Assembly (NCBI GenBank): GCA_947462335.1
Contig: OX381713.1
Span: forward strand, 23,242,381 to 23,306,380
Length of the DNA stretch: 64,000 nt
Source of the DNA: Harmothoe impar
Taxonomy: Eukaryota; Annelida; Polychaeta; Phyllodocida; Polynoidae
Direction: 5' to 3'
Shown: positions 46,102 through 58,618 of the stretch, piece after piece
Layout: each line of letters begins with the position of its first letter
Numbering within the stretch: position 1 is the stretch's first letter
Program-made: the position numbers and the translations under genes
Notes under the pieces: model-generated
Told to the model about the DNA's origin: nothing
The model's database searches: none
The model's input: only the letters and a program-made list of their open reading frames with translations

Positions 46102-49000
46102 TACCCCTGTAACGTTGATGTGCGAATATCTGCACATCTCGTGTGTAGGGTATATGGACCAGCTTGGAATGATGCCAGGAGCATCATGACAGACCTTGAA
46201 ATAGACTTTCACCACTCTCTATGCACCCTTGGGTGATGTAAATGAGAACTAGAATTATGATGGATGGTTCCTTGTCCTGAAATAGAAATGGTTGCTAATT
46301 CAATTATTCACATGATTTTACTGAATTATTCATCTGTAATGATCGGAAGCACATCATAGTTGATTGGTCATTATTACCTCACTTTCAAATCTCACTCAAG
46401 GCCTGAGGAGTTCTATTACATTGTATGAGGAATGTTTTATAATCATAGTGTATGGATGAATATCTATCTGTCTATTGTGTCTATACGAAGTGTTATCAGT
46501 CTACAAGGACATGTGAATTGTTCTACTCAATGCTGCTTCTCCAAATAATTATCTAGACTCATCCCATTAAACAATGAATTTGTATTGTTAGTATCACATG
46601 GCTGAGAGCTAGCCTAGCACTAGCTAGCCTCATGTCAGGGGCAGTTCTATGAATAAGCATTATGAATATTCATCAATAATCCAGAATATTTAACATACGG
46701 CTGTGATTTATCTGAAAGATAGTGGTGGGATAATCGAGGTCTGACTGTAGTTGGATTTACCATACCCTGCTCAACATGTATCAAGCAATAGCTATTTGCC
46801 AGCCACAAACAATGCCACCATTGTTGTCCAGTATCTGGGATTACCAGGACAGTCACAACCTCCCCCCCCCCACCCCATTCTTCTCATGAGAACAACAGAA
46901 GACTCAGATAGACTACCCCTGGTGACTGTTTGTGTAAACAAGGCTCGTTGCAAAAGCTGCCTGATCTTGGCAATGAGAGGCACGTGGTATCCAAAGGGAC
47001 AAAAGCAGAGCTCTATGTTGTCCGACGCTGACTCTTTTCTTATATCCTGGCATTAAATAAGGGGGGGGGGAGTCAGAGAATAAGGAAGGGGAGGAGAATA
47101 AGCCAGCTGCCACCTCTCCTATTCATAACCTCAGAGGGGAAAACACCCTCCATGTCAATAGGTTTTTCCTTCGGAGACTCGCTTTGGTGAAGTGTGTGGG
47201 GAGAATTGCAGGGATGAATGGTACCACTGTGATTTATGGGGAGCTGCTTCCATACTCACCACTCAGTAGAGTTGAACCTTCTATACCTGTATCTGATTAA
47301 AGAAGAGGCTTTGTCCCAATAGATTATAACATACAGTACAATGTAAACTATATTCACTGTATGAGGTTACCTAATGGATAGAAAAGTGGACCTAAAAATA
47401 ATGGAAAGTCATTCTAAAAGCAGATTTATGAAAAAGGGAAGAAAGCTGAAAGGGATATAGAAGAGGTGGGATATTTTAAACTGCAAAAATGCACAAACTT
47501 TTATCAGAAATTATTTACATTAATTAACTAACAAAAAGTGTGGGCAACTGGTGATTCAGCCTCAGTCAAATACATAATGTACATACACCTACTTTTGTAT
47601 AATGAAGTGTTAACGCATTGTCACATTTTTATTAACTGTTCTGGTAGATGGATCCCTTGAGTAGACTAAATTACTTGTGTGTACATGCCGACCAAGTGGA
47701 CTATGTTTCCATTAGATTCCTTTATTGTTTTAATTAAAGGGGCCTCTGCAGGGTCTCAATCTCTGTATTTTGGAGGGCAAATAATCGAGTGTCATATTCC
47801 ACGTATGAGTAAGAATATGTTGGCATGCATACTTTACCTTGGCATGAATGACGGTGGTGTGTACTATATACAGTGTGAGGGTTGTGCCAAATATCTGCAG
47901 ACCTGTGTGGCCTGATTTCATTTTTCTTAAAGAATTAGAAGAACTGCCTGCATGTTTAAAGGGTGAAAACCTTGTTGGATGTATAGGTGTATATCGCCAA
48001 CACAAGTTGTATCAGATCTCATTCTAATTCGATTAGCAGTAGAGATCAACCTACTAGTCAGCAGAATAGCAAAATTAGCAGCCCTTCATTAGGTTTCCCC
48101 ATTCTAATACTGCATAGAATTGACCTTTGTCACATAAATACACTTTATAGCAGGAGTTAAGACTCAATATATATTATTCAATACAGTTTTATTTTTGGTC
48201 CGATCAAAAACATCAAGCTGTGAGCGTGGGTGATGGGCCGGGAGGCATGAATATTGATGGCAAAATTATACCTAAGATCATGTTGGAGGAGGTAAAAGTG
48301 TAGTAATGACAGCAGATGGTTTCAGATGAGGTCTAGTGGCCAGAATGTACTGTCAATAAGGCTATATTGATTTCCTAGACAGAAACAGGTGTTCCATTTT
48401 CTTGTTTTGGTAACCATCATTATTGCGCATGGTGAATTCAGCTGATTTTCCAATCAGTAATTTGGACATGCAATGTTGGTAGTAACTGAATAATGGATTT
48501 TTAACACCTTTTCAACAGCTCCGACAGTTGTCATGACAATAAGCGAATCAGAGCATCACTACATTATACCTATTGTACTAAATGATGTAATGGCAGAACA
48601 CTTGCTGAAATAGATACCTTACAATAAATATATGTGCATGTCACATATATCCTAAGGGCATGTGACATCTATATGAGAATCCACATTCATACAGGTCTAT
48701 TAATTTTGTATGTGAGTTGAGGCTATACTGAGTAGAGACTCTCTACTTCTCAAGAAGGAGACAGTTACACAGTGACAGACATCCAGTCAGTCATTTGTGT
48801 CCTCTGTAAGATGCAAACGAGGACTAATTTGATGGATGGCTTCTGGTTTTGAAGTGAAATAAGATTGCTAATTTAATTATTCATCTAGACCAATCAGAAC
48901 CGCATTAGACAATGGTAATCTGTCATTATTAACTACTCAGTTTGCAGCCTCCTTCCAGACCAAAGGATATTGCATATTTTGTGTGTGGAATATTTCATGC

Positions 49001-50851
49001 GGAGGACTTGTTGATGGATACTGCGTGTGGTTTAATGATGGTATCACTATTCATATAGATGGCACGACCATGATAGATTCATAAAATAGTGGCTGCAGGT
49101 ATCAGTCCATCAAGGAGTTGATAATCCCAAAATTGCACATCTAAAGTTTGAATAAGGTGAGAATCAGGACTGTGGGAGTCAAAATGTTTTATTTTATTTT
49201 TGAAATGCACTTGGAATATGTCCCACAGCACCAACAAAGGCCAATGTTGACTGGCCCAAGAAACGATTAAAGAGAAGAAGATATAAACATTGGGAGAAAG
49301 GACCTAATAGCAGACCAGTGATAATGGCAGATATGTATTAAGACTGGTACATACAGTAAAGTACCAAGTAATGATAAGTTCTTGCAATGAGAGCCTGCAT
49401 CTAGCTTTAGAGACTATGCTCGTGGTAGGAGTCTAAGTATGTGGTATTCCACTAGACCACCAATTATAATAAACATGGTGTAAACACTTTCATAACTTTA
49501 CTACTTAGTGTTGTCTGTAGGCTAAACCCCCTTCTGCAACACTTAAACATTTATAGGAGTAAATGTTGCTCTTGAAAGTCATTCTTAATTCCTCGTGCAA
49601 CACTTTACCAAGAGTGACATAAGCAGTTAGGAGCAAGATTAAAAATAGATCACTATTACAGTGACTTACTATTAGGGAGATCTCTACAACCCTTTTTTTA
49701 ATAGCAACATTAACAAGGCCTGGTGCAGCACCCTACCGGCCCCATCAAATCAACTAGAAACAGGGCATTGGTGATACCAGATTTACTGCAATGCTATCGT
49801 AGCGAGCAGGTACGATTGAAACCAGCCAGACTGACTGAACACATGGCTGCCTATGGGATACAGTAGTTGGATGTCCCTCAGTAGGGCATCAGCCCCTGGT
49901 CCATGGGGTCCTGGGTTCAAACCCTGTTCAGGATTTATTTTCCAATAGAGCCCACTCCACTAGTTCTGGTAGTTAAAAAGAAGTGACACGCCACTAATTA
50001 AGTATTTTATTCGCAGGCTGTGGTCTATACTATAATCGACAGTGTATGAAATCTTTGAATTAATCAAAGTCTAGTATCTATACCTTGCTCTCACAGGTCA
50101 TAGCCATGTTTAAAGCTACGATTGTTTCACTCCATTTTCAAGTTCAAATCAAATCGTACTTGGTCTACATTCTACACTATAGGCCCCTTCTGCTCTACTG
50201 CTTGGGTTGATTTGTGCTTGCAGCCAGTAGTATATGGAACTGGTTATATGAGGCAGGTCATGAAATATTGAGAAGCAGAGTCGACCACATGGTAGGGGAC
50301 CTGCTGCTTCATATGCTCACCTATCTCATATATCAGGGGAACAGACGGGAGGGCAGGTATGGGATATCACTCGTTTTCATCATATTTTCATTTTCTGATT
50401 TACTTTCTTCATGCAGAAAGGGAATGTTTCAAAGACCTCTTTTCTTTTTTCCTAGAGCTATATATGACTGCGGTATTTTCATTTCCTTCACACTTTCTGC
50501 CTACAGTGCCTATTGTCTTTCATTTGCTTATGCAATAGATTAGAATACCTGGTACTGAATGCAATATCCAGCACTATATATCCTTCACAGAAAGAAGGCA
50601 CGTAAAACCATTATCTAGCCTTCTAGACGCCCCATAGTCCGAATACGCATGTTTGAGGACCCCCCGCCCCCTACCTTTGTTCTGTTTCTAACAGTAATGG
50701 GAATGGGCAGTAAGTTTGCCTATTGTGGAGTATTAGCTTCACAGGGGAACATAGTTCACCCTTTGAGGATGGCATGATGCCTAAACGATCAAAATCACCA
50801 TCATGATGCAACAATGCAATACTAGCGAACGATTCATCGATGTTTTCACAG
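49001..50851. other. No gene recognised; tRNA-like module at 49871-49935
   Basis: At 49871-49935 the + strand has a D-arm-like GTCCCTCAGTAGGGCATCAG and a B-box-like GGGTTCAAACCC. It could be a tRNA-derived SINE head; stems are imperfect. The + open frame at 50214-50543 overlaps a piece (50180-50280) repeated at 38110-38200, so I do not treat it as coding. Confidence 0.35.
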
Positions 50852-50987
50852 AATGTGTTCATGCAGCACCAGCGAGTTACTCACAGGTGATTCATTCATG
50901 CTTCATATGCGAACATGATGTATTAAAGCAGTATGCTGCTACCAAAGGGTTGAAGTTAAGTTGCATTGGTCACTGCATGCTTCTCAG
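50852..50987 (+). CDS. Candidate exon of a secreted cysteine-rich protein (end of signal peptide and N-terminal cysteine domain)
   Basis: A pyrimidine-rich acceptor (GATGTTTTCACAG) precedes the exon and a CTTCTCAG/GTAGTG junction ends it. The frame enters with two bases and leaves with two bases (AG). Its first residues CVHAAPASYS look like the end of a signal peptide with a small-residue cleavage site, which would leave an even number of cysteines in the mature chain. The following part has two cysteine pairs, SCFIC and SCIGHC, about 20 residues apart, separated by a helix-like stretch (EHDVLKQYAATKGLKL). The preceding exon with the start codon was not found. The opposite strand is also open here (50671-50862), but the + strand has better splice sites and cysteine pattern. 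Family not recognised. Confidence 0.45.
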
Positions 50988-52304
50988 GTAGTGTGTCCTG
51001 TGCAAAAAAATATCTCTCAATGGCAGCAATTCTACACAGACTTTTCCCATGGAAGTTTTCCCTGGGAGAGAGGGAAGACAGATAGGTCAGTTAGACCTGG
51101 ATATGTCTAGATAATATGAAACACTTGGCACCTCATACCTCATAGGAAGACACATCTGAGCCCTACTGTGTACATAAGTATGAATGAGTGGGGAATAGAG
51201 AAGGAAGGGGAAAGAGTAGGGGAGTGGGGTAGGGGGTATCCTGTCATAACTTGGTGACCATCAACTATATCCCCAGACGTTCTAGGCTACCCTACCAGTA
51301 CTACACCACCATTCTATCAATGAGCACCTCCCTTATTATCTCAGCACCAAAGTCTAGGACCGGCTCAGGGAAAGTTTGATGTGTTTACCAGCAGATGGTT
51401 TGAGCCTTAGATGTGTGTTTTTTCTCCGATAGCTATCTAGGTGTCTGTTCACCTTATGTTTATACTGAACAGGCATGTCACTTCCATCTGTCTACATCCA
51501 TAGAAAACGGTCTCTGAGAGTCATTTTAGGTTATATCAAACTCTGACTGGTGTTTCCGTATCTGTATACACGCACTAGGCCTGCTACCACTACCACATTT
51601 GCAAATATTTAAAGGTATATAAAAGGCATCATCAATAAAAGTATCTGACTTAGGTACTTCATGCAGCTGGTTCACTAGAGGCAATCCCAGAATATAATCC
51701 ATCTAATTCTGCTTCCATAATTGTGTATAGAGGAAGGTATGTGGCCTGATTGCATTTCTATACAGGATAGTTTGTATCTGTAGGGCCTTCACCTAGCCGG
51801 TATATATCCTAGCGGAATATATAACTGTAACTCTAACTAGTATAAGTGTATTGCATTTTTATTGCATAATATTTCATCTATAGGTGGTGCTATCGCATTT
51901 TGACACTGCCACTATCATATGTGCACAATTATATATGTGTGCACAGTATAGTGTATAGACCTATGAGGAACTTTAGATATCAGATATTATTTTTGTATTT
52001 TGACTGAGGGGTTACTGCATTAAAGGGATATTCTACTGCTAAACAATTGGCGGATGGACCTTCATCCGACGCTCATCCGTCTAGGTTCTTTATTTCAAAG
52101 GTCCATCGATTTTTTTTCCAGAGTAGCTCAGTTGGATACTTACTATTAGCTGGTTAACTAGATATTTTACCATACTATACACAGCCTTCTGCACCTTCAC
52201 ATGTACACGATAATATCAAGCTGATACAAGTATATATATGATAAGTTGGGTGATGATTTTGTTGGGCTATGTTTATTTACAAGGCTTTATTTCTTTGTTC
52301 ACAG
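50988..52304. other. Probable intron
   Basis: AT-rich sequence between two + strand exon candidates. A D-arm-like GAGTAGCTCAGTTGG near 52123 lacks a B box. No other structure noted. Confidence 0.3.
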
Positions 52305-52331
52305 GTTATCCAGAGGGTGGGGCCACAGCAG
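52305..52331 (+). CDS. Candidate 27-nt microexon
   Basis: Strong sites surround it: a TTATTTCTTTGTTCACAG acceptor and a CAG/GTAAGG donor. Length is a multiple of three and all three frames are open, so it could be skipped or included without a frame change. In the phase set by the exon at 50852-50987 it encodes LSRGWGHS between split arginine codons. In another phase it would read YPEGGATA and join the candidate exon at 54960. Which, if either, is used cannot be decided from sequence alone. Confidence 0.4.
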
Positions 52332-54959
52332 GTAAGGATTCACAATCATAGACTATACATGTTGGTTTTGTTGTTGTGGGATAAGCACTGAGTTGTATTA
52401 TTCTTAATTGAATTACATTGTGTTTGAAAGAATTATGTTATTATATTGTATTATTTTCTTAGTATAAAGTAGCTTATGTTTTGTTTCCATGAATGTTATT
52501 TTTGATTTGAGTAAATTTAGTCATGTTGGTGTTGTGGGAATCTTAACGTGAGTGGTACAGATTGCACATTGAATTTATGTTGTTTTAAGATGCATTTTCA
52601 TTATTTATGCAGCATACTGTTTACACAAAATATGCCCTATGACACAGAAAATGTATAAAATGTTAACAGTACATTACATTGTAAACATTGGCAAACATTT
52701 GTATAACACGTAGGTTATGTTTATAGCCGTCGGTCACGAGTATGGTTGGTTTGCATATATGATTTGCAAGAAAATCTCAGTTTTGTATACAAATTATACA
52801 CATTTCAAACCTCTACACAAAATACTGAAATCTCTTACGATCTAGAGTACTAAATGATTTAAGTTTGGCAAGTAATTATATAAGACCATCGGAAAATAAA
52901 ATATCAGAAAACAACTAGGTGAATGATATTAGCGTTTGAAACGGTATTCTTGCCAGAAGTAAAGACTAATAATTATGCTCATACATGATGCGTTATATAT
53001 TGAAAAGTATACAAGATACAAGGTATGTATTACGAGAAACAATAATAGGAAAAGGTTGGAAAAGGACTTCCGGTAGGATTGTTTTCAAATGACATGGGCA
53101 GATAAGGCAGCTAGATGGACATCAAGATGCAATATCATTCACATGGATTGTGCAGAAACACAAGGAGAAGAACATGATTAGAACCCAAAAAAGTCATCAG
53201 AAGATAGCAGAAGTTGGGGAGGAGATGATTGAATGCTGCTAGGCAATCCATAACAGAGCTGACTACAGATTTGATTAGCTGGCACTCTGCCAATATCTAT
53301 CCTATTGCAATATGTAATAATTGCTGGCTCTGCACTTTTCTAATTAACGCAGAGAGGTGCTGGTAATTGCATTAAGTATGTAAGACAATATATTTGCATA
53401 TTTCTTACAGACTTGGTTAAAGAGGGTGCCTCAGATTACAAGTCTGCTCTACTTCACATATTTAGATTTTGGAATGATTAATTATCAACTGATTATTTAG
53501 ATATCGGGTGGATTTCATGACATCACCTGCAGAGAGATAGATGAATTAGCTTTATTTTTTAATTATACCAGCCTGTATACAAGTATGAAGGGTTACAGAT
53601 GAAATCCTGAAAAACTTCACAATAACATAGACATTAATAATGTCTATTCAATACTTAATGCAATTATTCTTTTAATCTGATATCGAAGTTTGGTTTAAAT
53701 TTCTACTCAGCCCTGGTTGACAGGAAAGTTAAACACTTATCAGGCTTTCCTTTTTGGGGTAATTAACATCATTGAACTAGAGTAGCTTGATAAAAATTAT
53801 GTTGTACATGCCATTTTATTCATGTCATTTACTGCATTTTAAAATTAAAAGATAATATCATTATTTGCTTACAAATTACAAATCAACTTTGTTAGTTATC
53901 AAGACATTGACCTCACAAAATCCAGTTAAACGTTGAATCAACGTTAATTCAATATTGAATTAACATTGACAACCAGTTATCAATGTTGATTCAATGTTCC
54001 GTGTCCACTGTAAGGCTTGGATAAGGCAACATGTGCTGTATATGACCAATGCGAATGCCATGCACCGCACTATTTTGTTTCCCTTTTATAGTAGCACATG
54101 GTTTACTAAATAGTGTGTCAGAAGTATGTTAACTTTTAACAAGAATATTGATAGAAGCCTTCGTGAAAATAGGGTGGTGTTTTCCCCAAAAATAACTGAC
54201 AACAGTGGGTCGCTCAAGCAGGACAACACTTCATGGAAAACAGAATATCTTGAATGCCTGTCACCACCTTCGGTGGCTTTAAAAGTTATCGTATCGTGTA
54301 AGAAAAGTAATAGGTCTTAAGAGGGAGGTCTCTTCTATTTGAGTCACCTAAACCGTTTATATATAAGGCCTATGCTGAGCTGTCTTCTCCACCACCAGCA
54401 AAGCCTCCCTCTTGATATCTCTAGCATGAACCCTCTCCTGACTTTCCTCTACATCTATCTATGTACAGTGGCTCTACTCCTGTTCCACAGACTCCTCCAT
54501 CCCTCTCTAACTACCCCCTCCCTTCCTCCCAAAGCATCCTTCTCAACCCCATCACCTTTGATCTCTAGGCCTCCACACACTAAATATTATCATTGATCAG
54601 GGGCAGCGGTTCGCAGATCGCATGTTGGTGTCGGTGAACTACCAGCGCCAAGCGTGCATTAGGTCTGTGTGTGCCACTGGATACTAACGAGTGAAGGCGT
54701 CAGCACATTTTCTATATGGTACTCACGTATAGAGGGGTTTATGGAAGTGGGGATCTCTCTGGGGATCTATATATGGTAATTTAGTACTGATATCAGCGAT
54801 ACAGGGTGTTTTGGAGGACTTGCAGTGGAACTTTTGCTGGAAACAGAGTTTTATGTCTAATGAGTTTAGAAGGGACCGTTTCATGACATTATTACCTTAT
54901 TGAAGTGAAAGTAATGTGAAAATTCAAAAGTTCATGTGGTGTTGTTTATGCTGCTTCAG
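52332..54959. other. Probable intron or intergenic; decayed CCCAGTGGGCACA relative at 53921-54013
   Basis: Mostly AT-rich unassigned sequence. At 53921-54013 words such as GTTGAATCAACGTTAATTCA and CAATGTTGATTCAATGTTCC resemble the core of the MITE at 26386. Short + frames at 54126 and 54339 have no support; the second is a low-complexity CTCC/CTCT stretch. Confidence 0.35.
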
Positions 54960-55075
54960 ATAATGGTTCTGCTCTGGATGAACTTGTGCTGGGGTCAAGA
55001 CAGACGGGTCAAGCATCATCTGACAATATCATTTGTAGTTTGTTACAGGTTATCCAGTTAAAGTGTAATAATTAG
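54960..55075 (+). CDS. Weak candidate exon with in-frame stop
   Basis: A good acceptor (GTTGTTTATGCTGCTTCAG) is followed by 38 open codons in one frame, starting NGSALDELVLGSRQTGQ and ending with TAG at 55073. An alternative donor (TTACAG/GTTATC) lies at 55048. The entry phase fits one reading of the 27-nt microexon (YPEGGATA-D-NGS) but not the phase of the cysteine-rich gene. No family recognised; an open stretch of this length can arise by chance. Confidence 0.2.
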
Positions 55076-55597
55076 GTCTATGGACAATGACCAGGGTGCA
55101 TACTAGAATCATACTTAAGCTGTAAATCACACTCCTCATAATTCAAGTTATGAATTCATTATTTCGCTCAATGTGCTACTTTGGCTTGCAAATCAGAGTA
55201 GCATCCATTGCAAAAAGAGCCTGTTAAGAGCAGCAAATTGATTTAACAAGACAATGTTGTTTGGGATAATAGCTCATAATGGGTCTGTTTTATATATGTT
55301 ACACATTTCTGCCCCAATGGACAATGTATAGGATAACAAATGAAATAAGTACATTTGTCGTTTAGGTCCCTGATGTCGCAGACTGACCGGCGCCAACTTA
55401 TTCACAGCATCATTAGGACATTCAATAAAGGCCGCCATTTTATTAGGGGTACATAATGCTCAGTGCCTTAGTAGTTGATGGTGTCACCAACCATCAGTGC
55501 CAAGTCCTGCATTAGGTGTGTGTGTAGGATGTTGGAGTCAGCAGATTTATATATGGCAGGACATCCTGGCAGCAGTATAACCTATAGCTCTTCAGGT

Positions 55598-56170
55598 GCC
55601 AACATTGGGCCAATATGGGGTCAACATTGGGCCGACATGGCTCAATGGGCCCATATTTGCCCTACATGGGTCAATATGGGCCAGCATGGGCCCAGTCCTT
55701 GCCAAATCCTGCTGGACAGTGACAATGTCCGCCTAGAATGGGTCTGGTCCGGCAGAATGACTAGTGTAGCTGGACCAGATATCCTGCAGATTCTGGGCTT
55801 TTCAGAATTGAAAGAATTTTTCAAATATTCCAAGTAGATCTGAAGTTAGAAGCCAAAATGTACACCTTAATATTCTAAGCAGTGCAAAGTAATTTTCTTT
55901 AGCATTGACTGTGATAAGATAATAAATTAACCTAAATTGCATGCAAGACTTTGATTTTGGTATGCAGTCCTGCAGAAATCTATCTGGTCCTGCAAAATTG
56001 GCAATCTGCAGGACTGAATGTCCTGCATGGTGAAAAAAGTTTTTGCAAAGACTGTGGGCCAAATATGGGCCAAGATGGAGAAAATATGGGACCAGCATGG
56101 GCCCAACATGGACCAACAGGGAGAGAATATGGGACCAACATAGGGCCAAGATGGGGCCAAGATGGGGCAA
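55598..56170. repeat. Degenerate GGGCCAACATGGG tandem arms around a unique core
   Basis: Degenerate units of about 10-11 bp (TGGGCCAATA, TGGGCCAGCA, TGGGCCCAAC and similar) fill 55598-55695 and 56055-56170 in the same orientation. Between them are CCTGCAG..CTGCAGGAC words. The open frames on both strands here come from the repeat periodicity and are not genes. Confidence 0.65.
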
Positions 56171-57692
56171 GAAGGAATGGACATCATCACTGCGGCCAGA
56201 ATATCAACTCAGTAGAACATACACCTAATATCAATGTATAGGATTCATGCCAGAAGCCTCTCCTTCCTTATGCTGACAGTGTATTAGTTCATACATTGGA
56301 TTACCTTCCTGTTGTCCTGCATAGTCTATGTGATAGCCTTCAACCCATCTGTATCCATTACCTCCTGTGCCTAGACGATTACCTATCTCTTACATAGATC
56401 ACCCTGTTGGGTTAACGCTCTCATCAACTCTATGCCACCCACTACACCCACTGATGTGATGTATGCCATAGGCAGAAGACACAGTTTTCTTACTGAAAAG
56501 AATAATATCTTGACTTGGCTTGTGCAAACGAGAGGAAGACTATAGTAAGCTCAGACTTTTAGAGGCAGAGTATTGCTAATTGGATCCTCAAAATGTATGG
56601 TAGTCTCACTATATGATTGTATAGTGAACTCAAGTACAAAAAGAAACATTGCTGCACTAAGTGAAATTGAATACACAATCCTTGCAGACCCGTCGCCCTG
56701 TCATATCCCAAAATTCCAAAAAGTGTCCGAAGGTAATCTTGCAGGTGTATGTATATCTTGTTTTTCCTTCGGGAACGGTTATTTTGTGCTCCCAGTGATT
56801 CAACACTCTCCTAACACTATTCAGTTAGCTGACATTCGATTGGTCCAGAGACTGCATCCAGAGCGAGGCTCTGCTATTTGATTGGCTGAAGCCTTGTTGT
56901 CATGGTTCTCCCTAGTGGAAGCAAAGAGCAAATCTGCTCACTTTGTGGTAGCGATCCAACAAGTCAAGTATCCTTTACCGTTTCACAATGTATATCTTGT
57001 TTCATGCCATGGACTCACTGTTTTTGGCTTACTCTGCATCTTCAAAGCCGACTTTCAGAGTAGTGCCACTCAGGTAAATTGAAGACAGGGCACCTAAACC
57101 TTCGAGAAGCCTGTTTTGGACTTATAATCACTCAGCCAGATTGTGCATAATGAAGTGTGGAAGCTGGGGCTTGTCCAATCTTAACCTCTATCCTATCCTA
57201 AACTAAAATGAATAGGAAAATATGGGAAAGGACAACTGGTAACAAAGCCTCTGCCTGCCACCAAGGCTTTTTACAGCCCGAAATGCAATTCCCTTCCACT
57301 AAACCGGCTTACCGGGGAAAATGGAAACTGATAGCAGAGGGCATATTATATCCTTATTCATTCCTTACACACTTATATATTTATCTGGAAAGACACATGT
57401 TGACTCCTGAACATGTGATTCACCATTATTTCAGGTAGTCGCCTGGAAGCACAAAATTAGTCTGAATGAGTCAGCAGTGCATCTCGAAAGGTTCTGAGGG
57501 ATTTTGCGTGTGGCTGTAGGGGCCCATGCAGGGGGTGCTAGTAACAAAGCCCTACCCTTCATCGAATCTATATTCTTTGCTAAATGCAATTCCTGCGCAA
57601 TAAATTCCCTTATTGATGTGGATGGAGAGTGATGGACCGGGGGATGTTATCCTGATCGAATTTACATGCAGCCTCTCCACAACAGGGTTGCA
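56171..57692. other. No gene recognised
   Basis: Overlapping + open frames at 56573-56881 and 56882-57082 are fairly long for the region, but have no identifiable domain and no clear splice boundaries. Left as unassigned. Confidence 0.35.
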
Positions 57693-58010
57693 TAGTTCTA
57701 GAGGGTGCAGCTGTGTCATGCAGATAGTTCTAGAGTGTGCAGCTGTATCACGCAGATAGTTCTAGAGTGTGCAGCTGCGTAATGCAGATAGTTCTAGGGT
57801 GTGCAGCTGTGCCATGCAGATAGTTCTAATGTGTGCAGCTGTATCACGCAGATAGTGCTAGAGTGTGCAGCTGCGTAATGCAGATAGTTCTGGGGTGTGC
57901 AGCTGTGTCATGCAGATAGTTCTAGAGTGTGCAGCTGTGTCATGCAGATAGTTCTAGAGTGTACATCTGTATCATGCAGACAGTTCTGGAGTTGTGCAGT
58001 TGTGGTGCAA
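57693..58010. repeat. 32-bp minisatellite, about ten units, with 96-bp higher-order pattern
   Basis: Units based on TAGTTCTAGAGTGTGCAGCT begin at 57693, 57725, 57757, 57789, 57821, 57853, 57885, 57917 and 57949, with a degenerate last unit. The variable end of successive units runs GTGTCATG, GTATCACG, GCGTAATG, GTGCCATG, GTATCACG, GCGTAATG, GTGTCATG, GTGTCATG, GTATCATG, so a three-unit cycle is visible. Confidence 0.9.
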
Positions 58011-58618
58011 AGAAACATCAGGACAACACTAGGGTGTCATCCTTTCTACACATCACAAAACTAGTATAAACCTATCACCTTTACACCTTTAATCATGTGG
58101 TAGACAGGGGGAAGAATTTTGGGGGTAGAGATTTCGATGGGGCGGGAGATTTCCAGAGGGTGGGATCTCCAGGGGGAGGGGAGCTTTCTAGGGGGAGATG
58201 TACACTGTGCACACAACGGGGCCTGTTAACCTTTGCAACCCCTCATATCAGACACAGTTTCTACCAATGACTTTGTGTCAGTAAAGGGCAGCTGTTCTGG
58301 ATTTGTGCAGGTATCATTAGTCACTGCAAGAGAGTGGCCATGTCCCCCTAGGCAATGTAGCAGGGTCATTTATGATCACAGACTTTACGTATGTGGAGAA
58401 ACAAAGTTATTATGCTTAAGTACTAAAATGGCCATTCTCCACACCCCCCTGGAGAAACTGATGCTCATTCCCCATGGCCTGTTTTTCCCTGATGACGTCA
58501 CAAAAATAGCTATGAAATCATCTTTAAATGCATATTTAGATTAAATCAATCAAGAATTACATAAAATAAATACAGAGATACACTCTAATCAGTCTGAACT
58601 CATAGTTTCTGCACTCCT
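58011..58618. other. No gene assigned; weak open frame 58233-58544
   Basis: A GGGGG-rich stretch occupies 58100-58200. The + open frame at 58233-58544 follows an acceptor-like CCTCATATCAG and has cysteine-bearing text (EWPCPPRQCSRVIY), but it is not phase-compatible with the neighbouring exon candidates beyond its first third and I recognise no family. Confidence 0.25.

Larger units (their letters stand above)
42080..49000. repeat. Segmental duplication copy B
   Basis: Collinear partner of copy A (32640-42000). Besides the shared anchors it carries a GTGAGGCCCC solo arm at 42953-43136 and a TA-flanked MITE at 45965-46101, while lacking the 1.76-kb insertion. A further partial repetition is seen at 48225-48950, where GGGAGGCATGAATATTGATGG and GCTAATTTAATTATTCATC recur. 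Confidence 0.7.

Noticed and set aside
50214..50543. 109-codon + strand frame with hydrophobic end
   Set aside because: Its first part belongs to a repeat also found at 38110-38200, and the hydrophobic part is pyrimidine-rich low-complexity sequence.
50671..50862. Minus-strand exon with a HHDGDF..GIMPSS text resembling a metalloprotease tail
   Set aside because: The required zinc-binding HExxH residues are absent at the corresponding spacing, the acceptor is poor, and the overlapping + strand exon has better evidence.
55475..56241. Several overlapping open frames on both strands (up to 122 codons)
   Set aside because: They are by-products of the GGGCCAACATGGG-type periodic repeat, as shown by repetitive GPxW/WPxG text in all frames.
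56573..57082. Two adjoining + strand open frames (102 and 66 codons)
   Set aside because: No domain, no paired splice sites, and a stop between them; chance open frames cannot be excluded.
57693..58010. CRISPR-like array
   Set aside because: The 32-bp units are directly adjacent without unique spacers, and the DNA is eukaryotic; it is a minisatellite.
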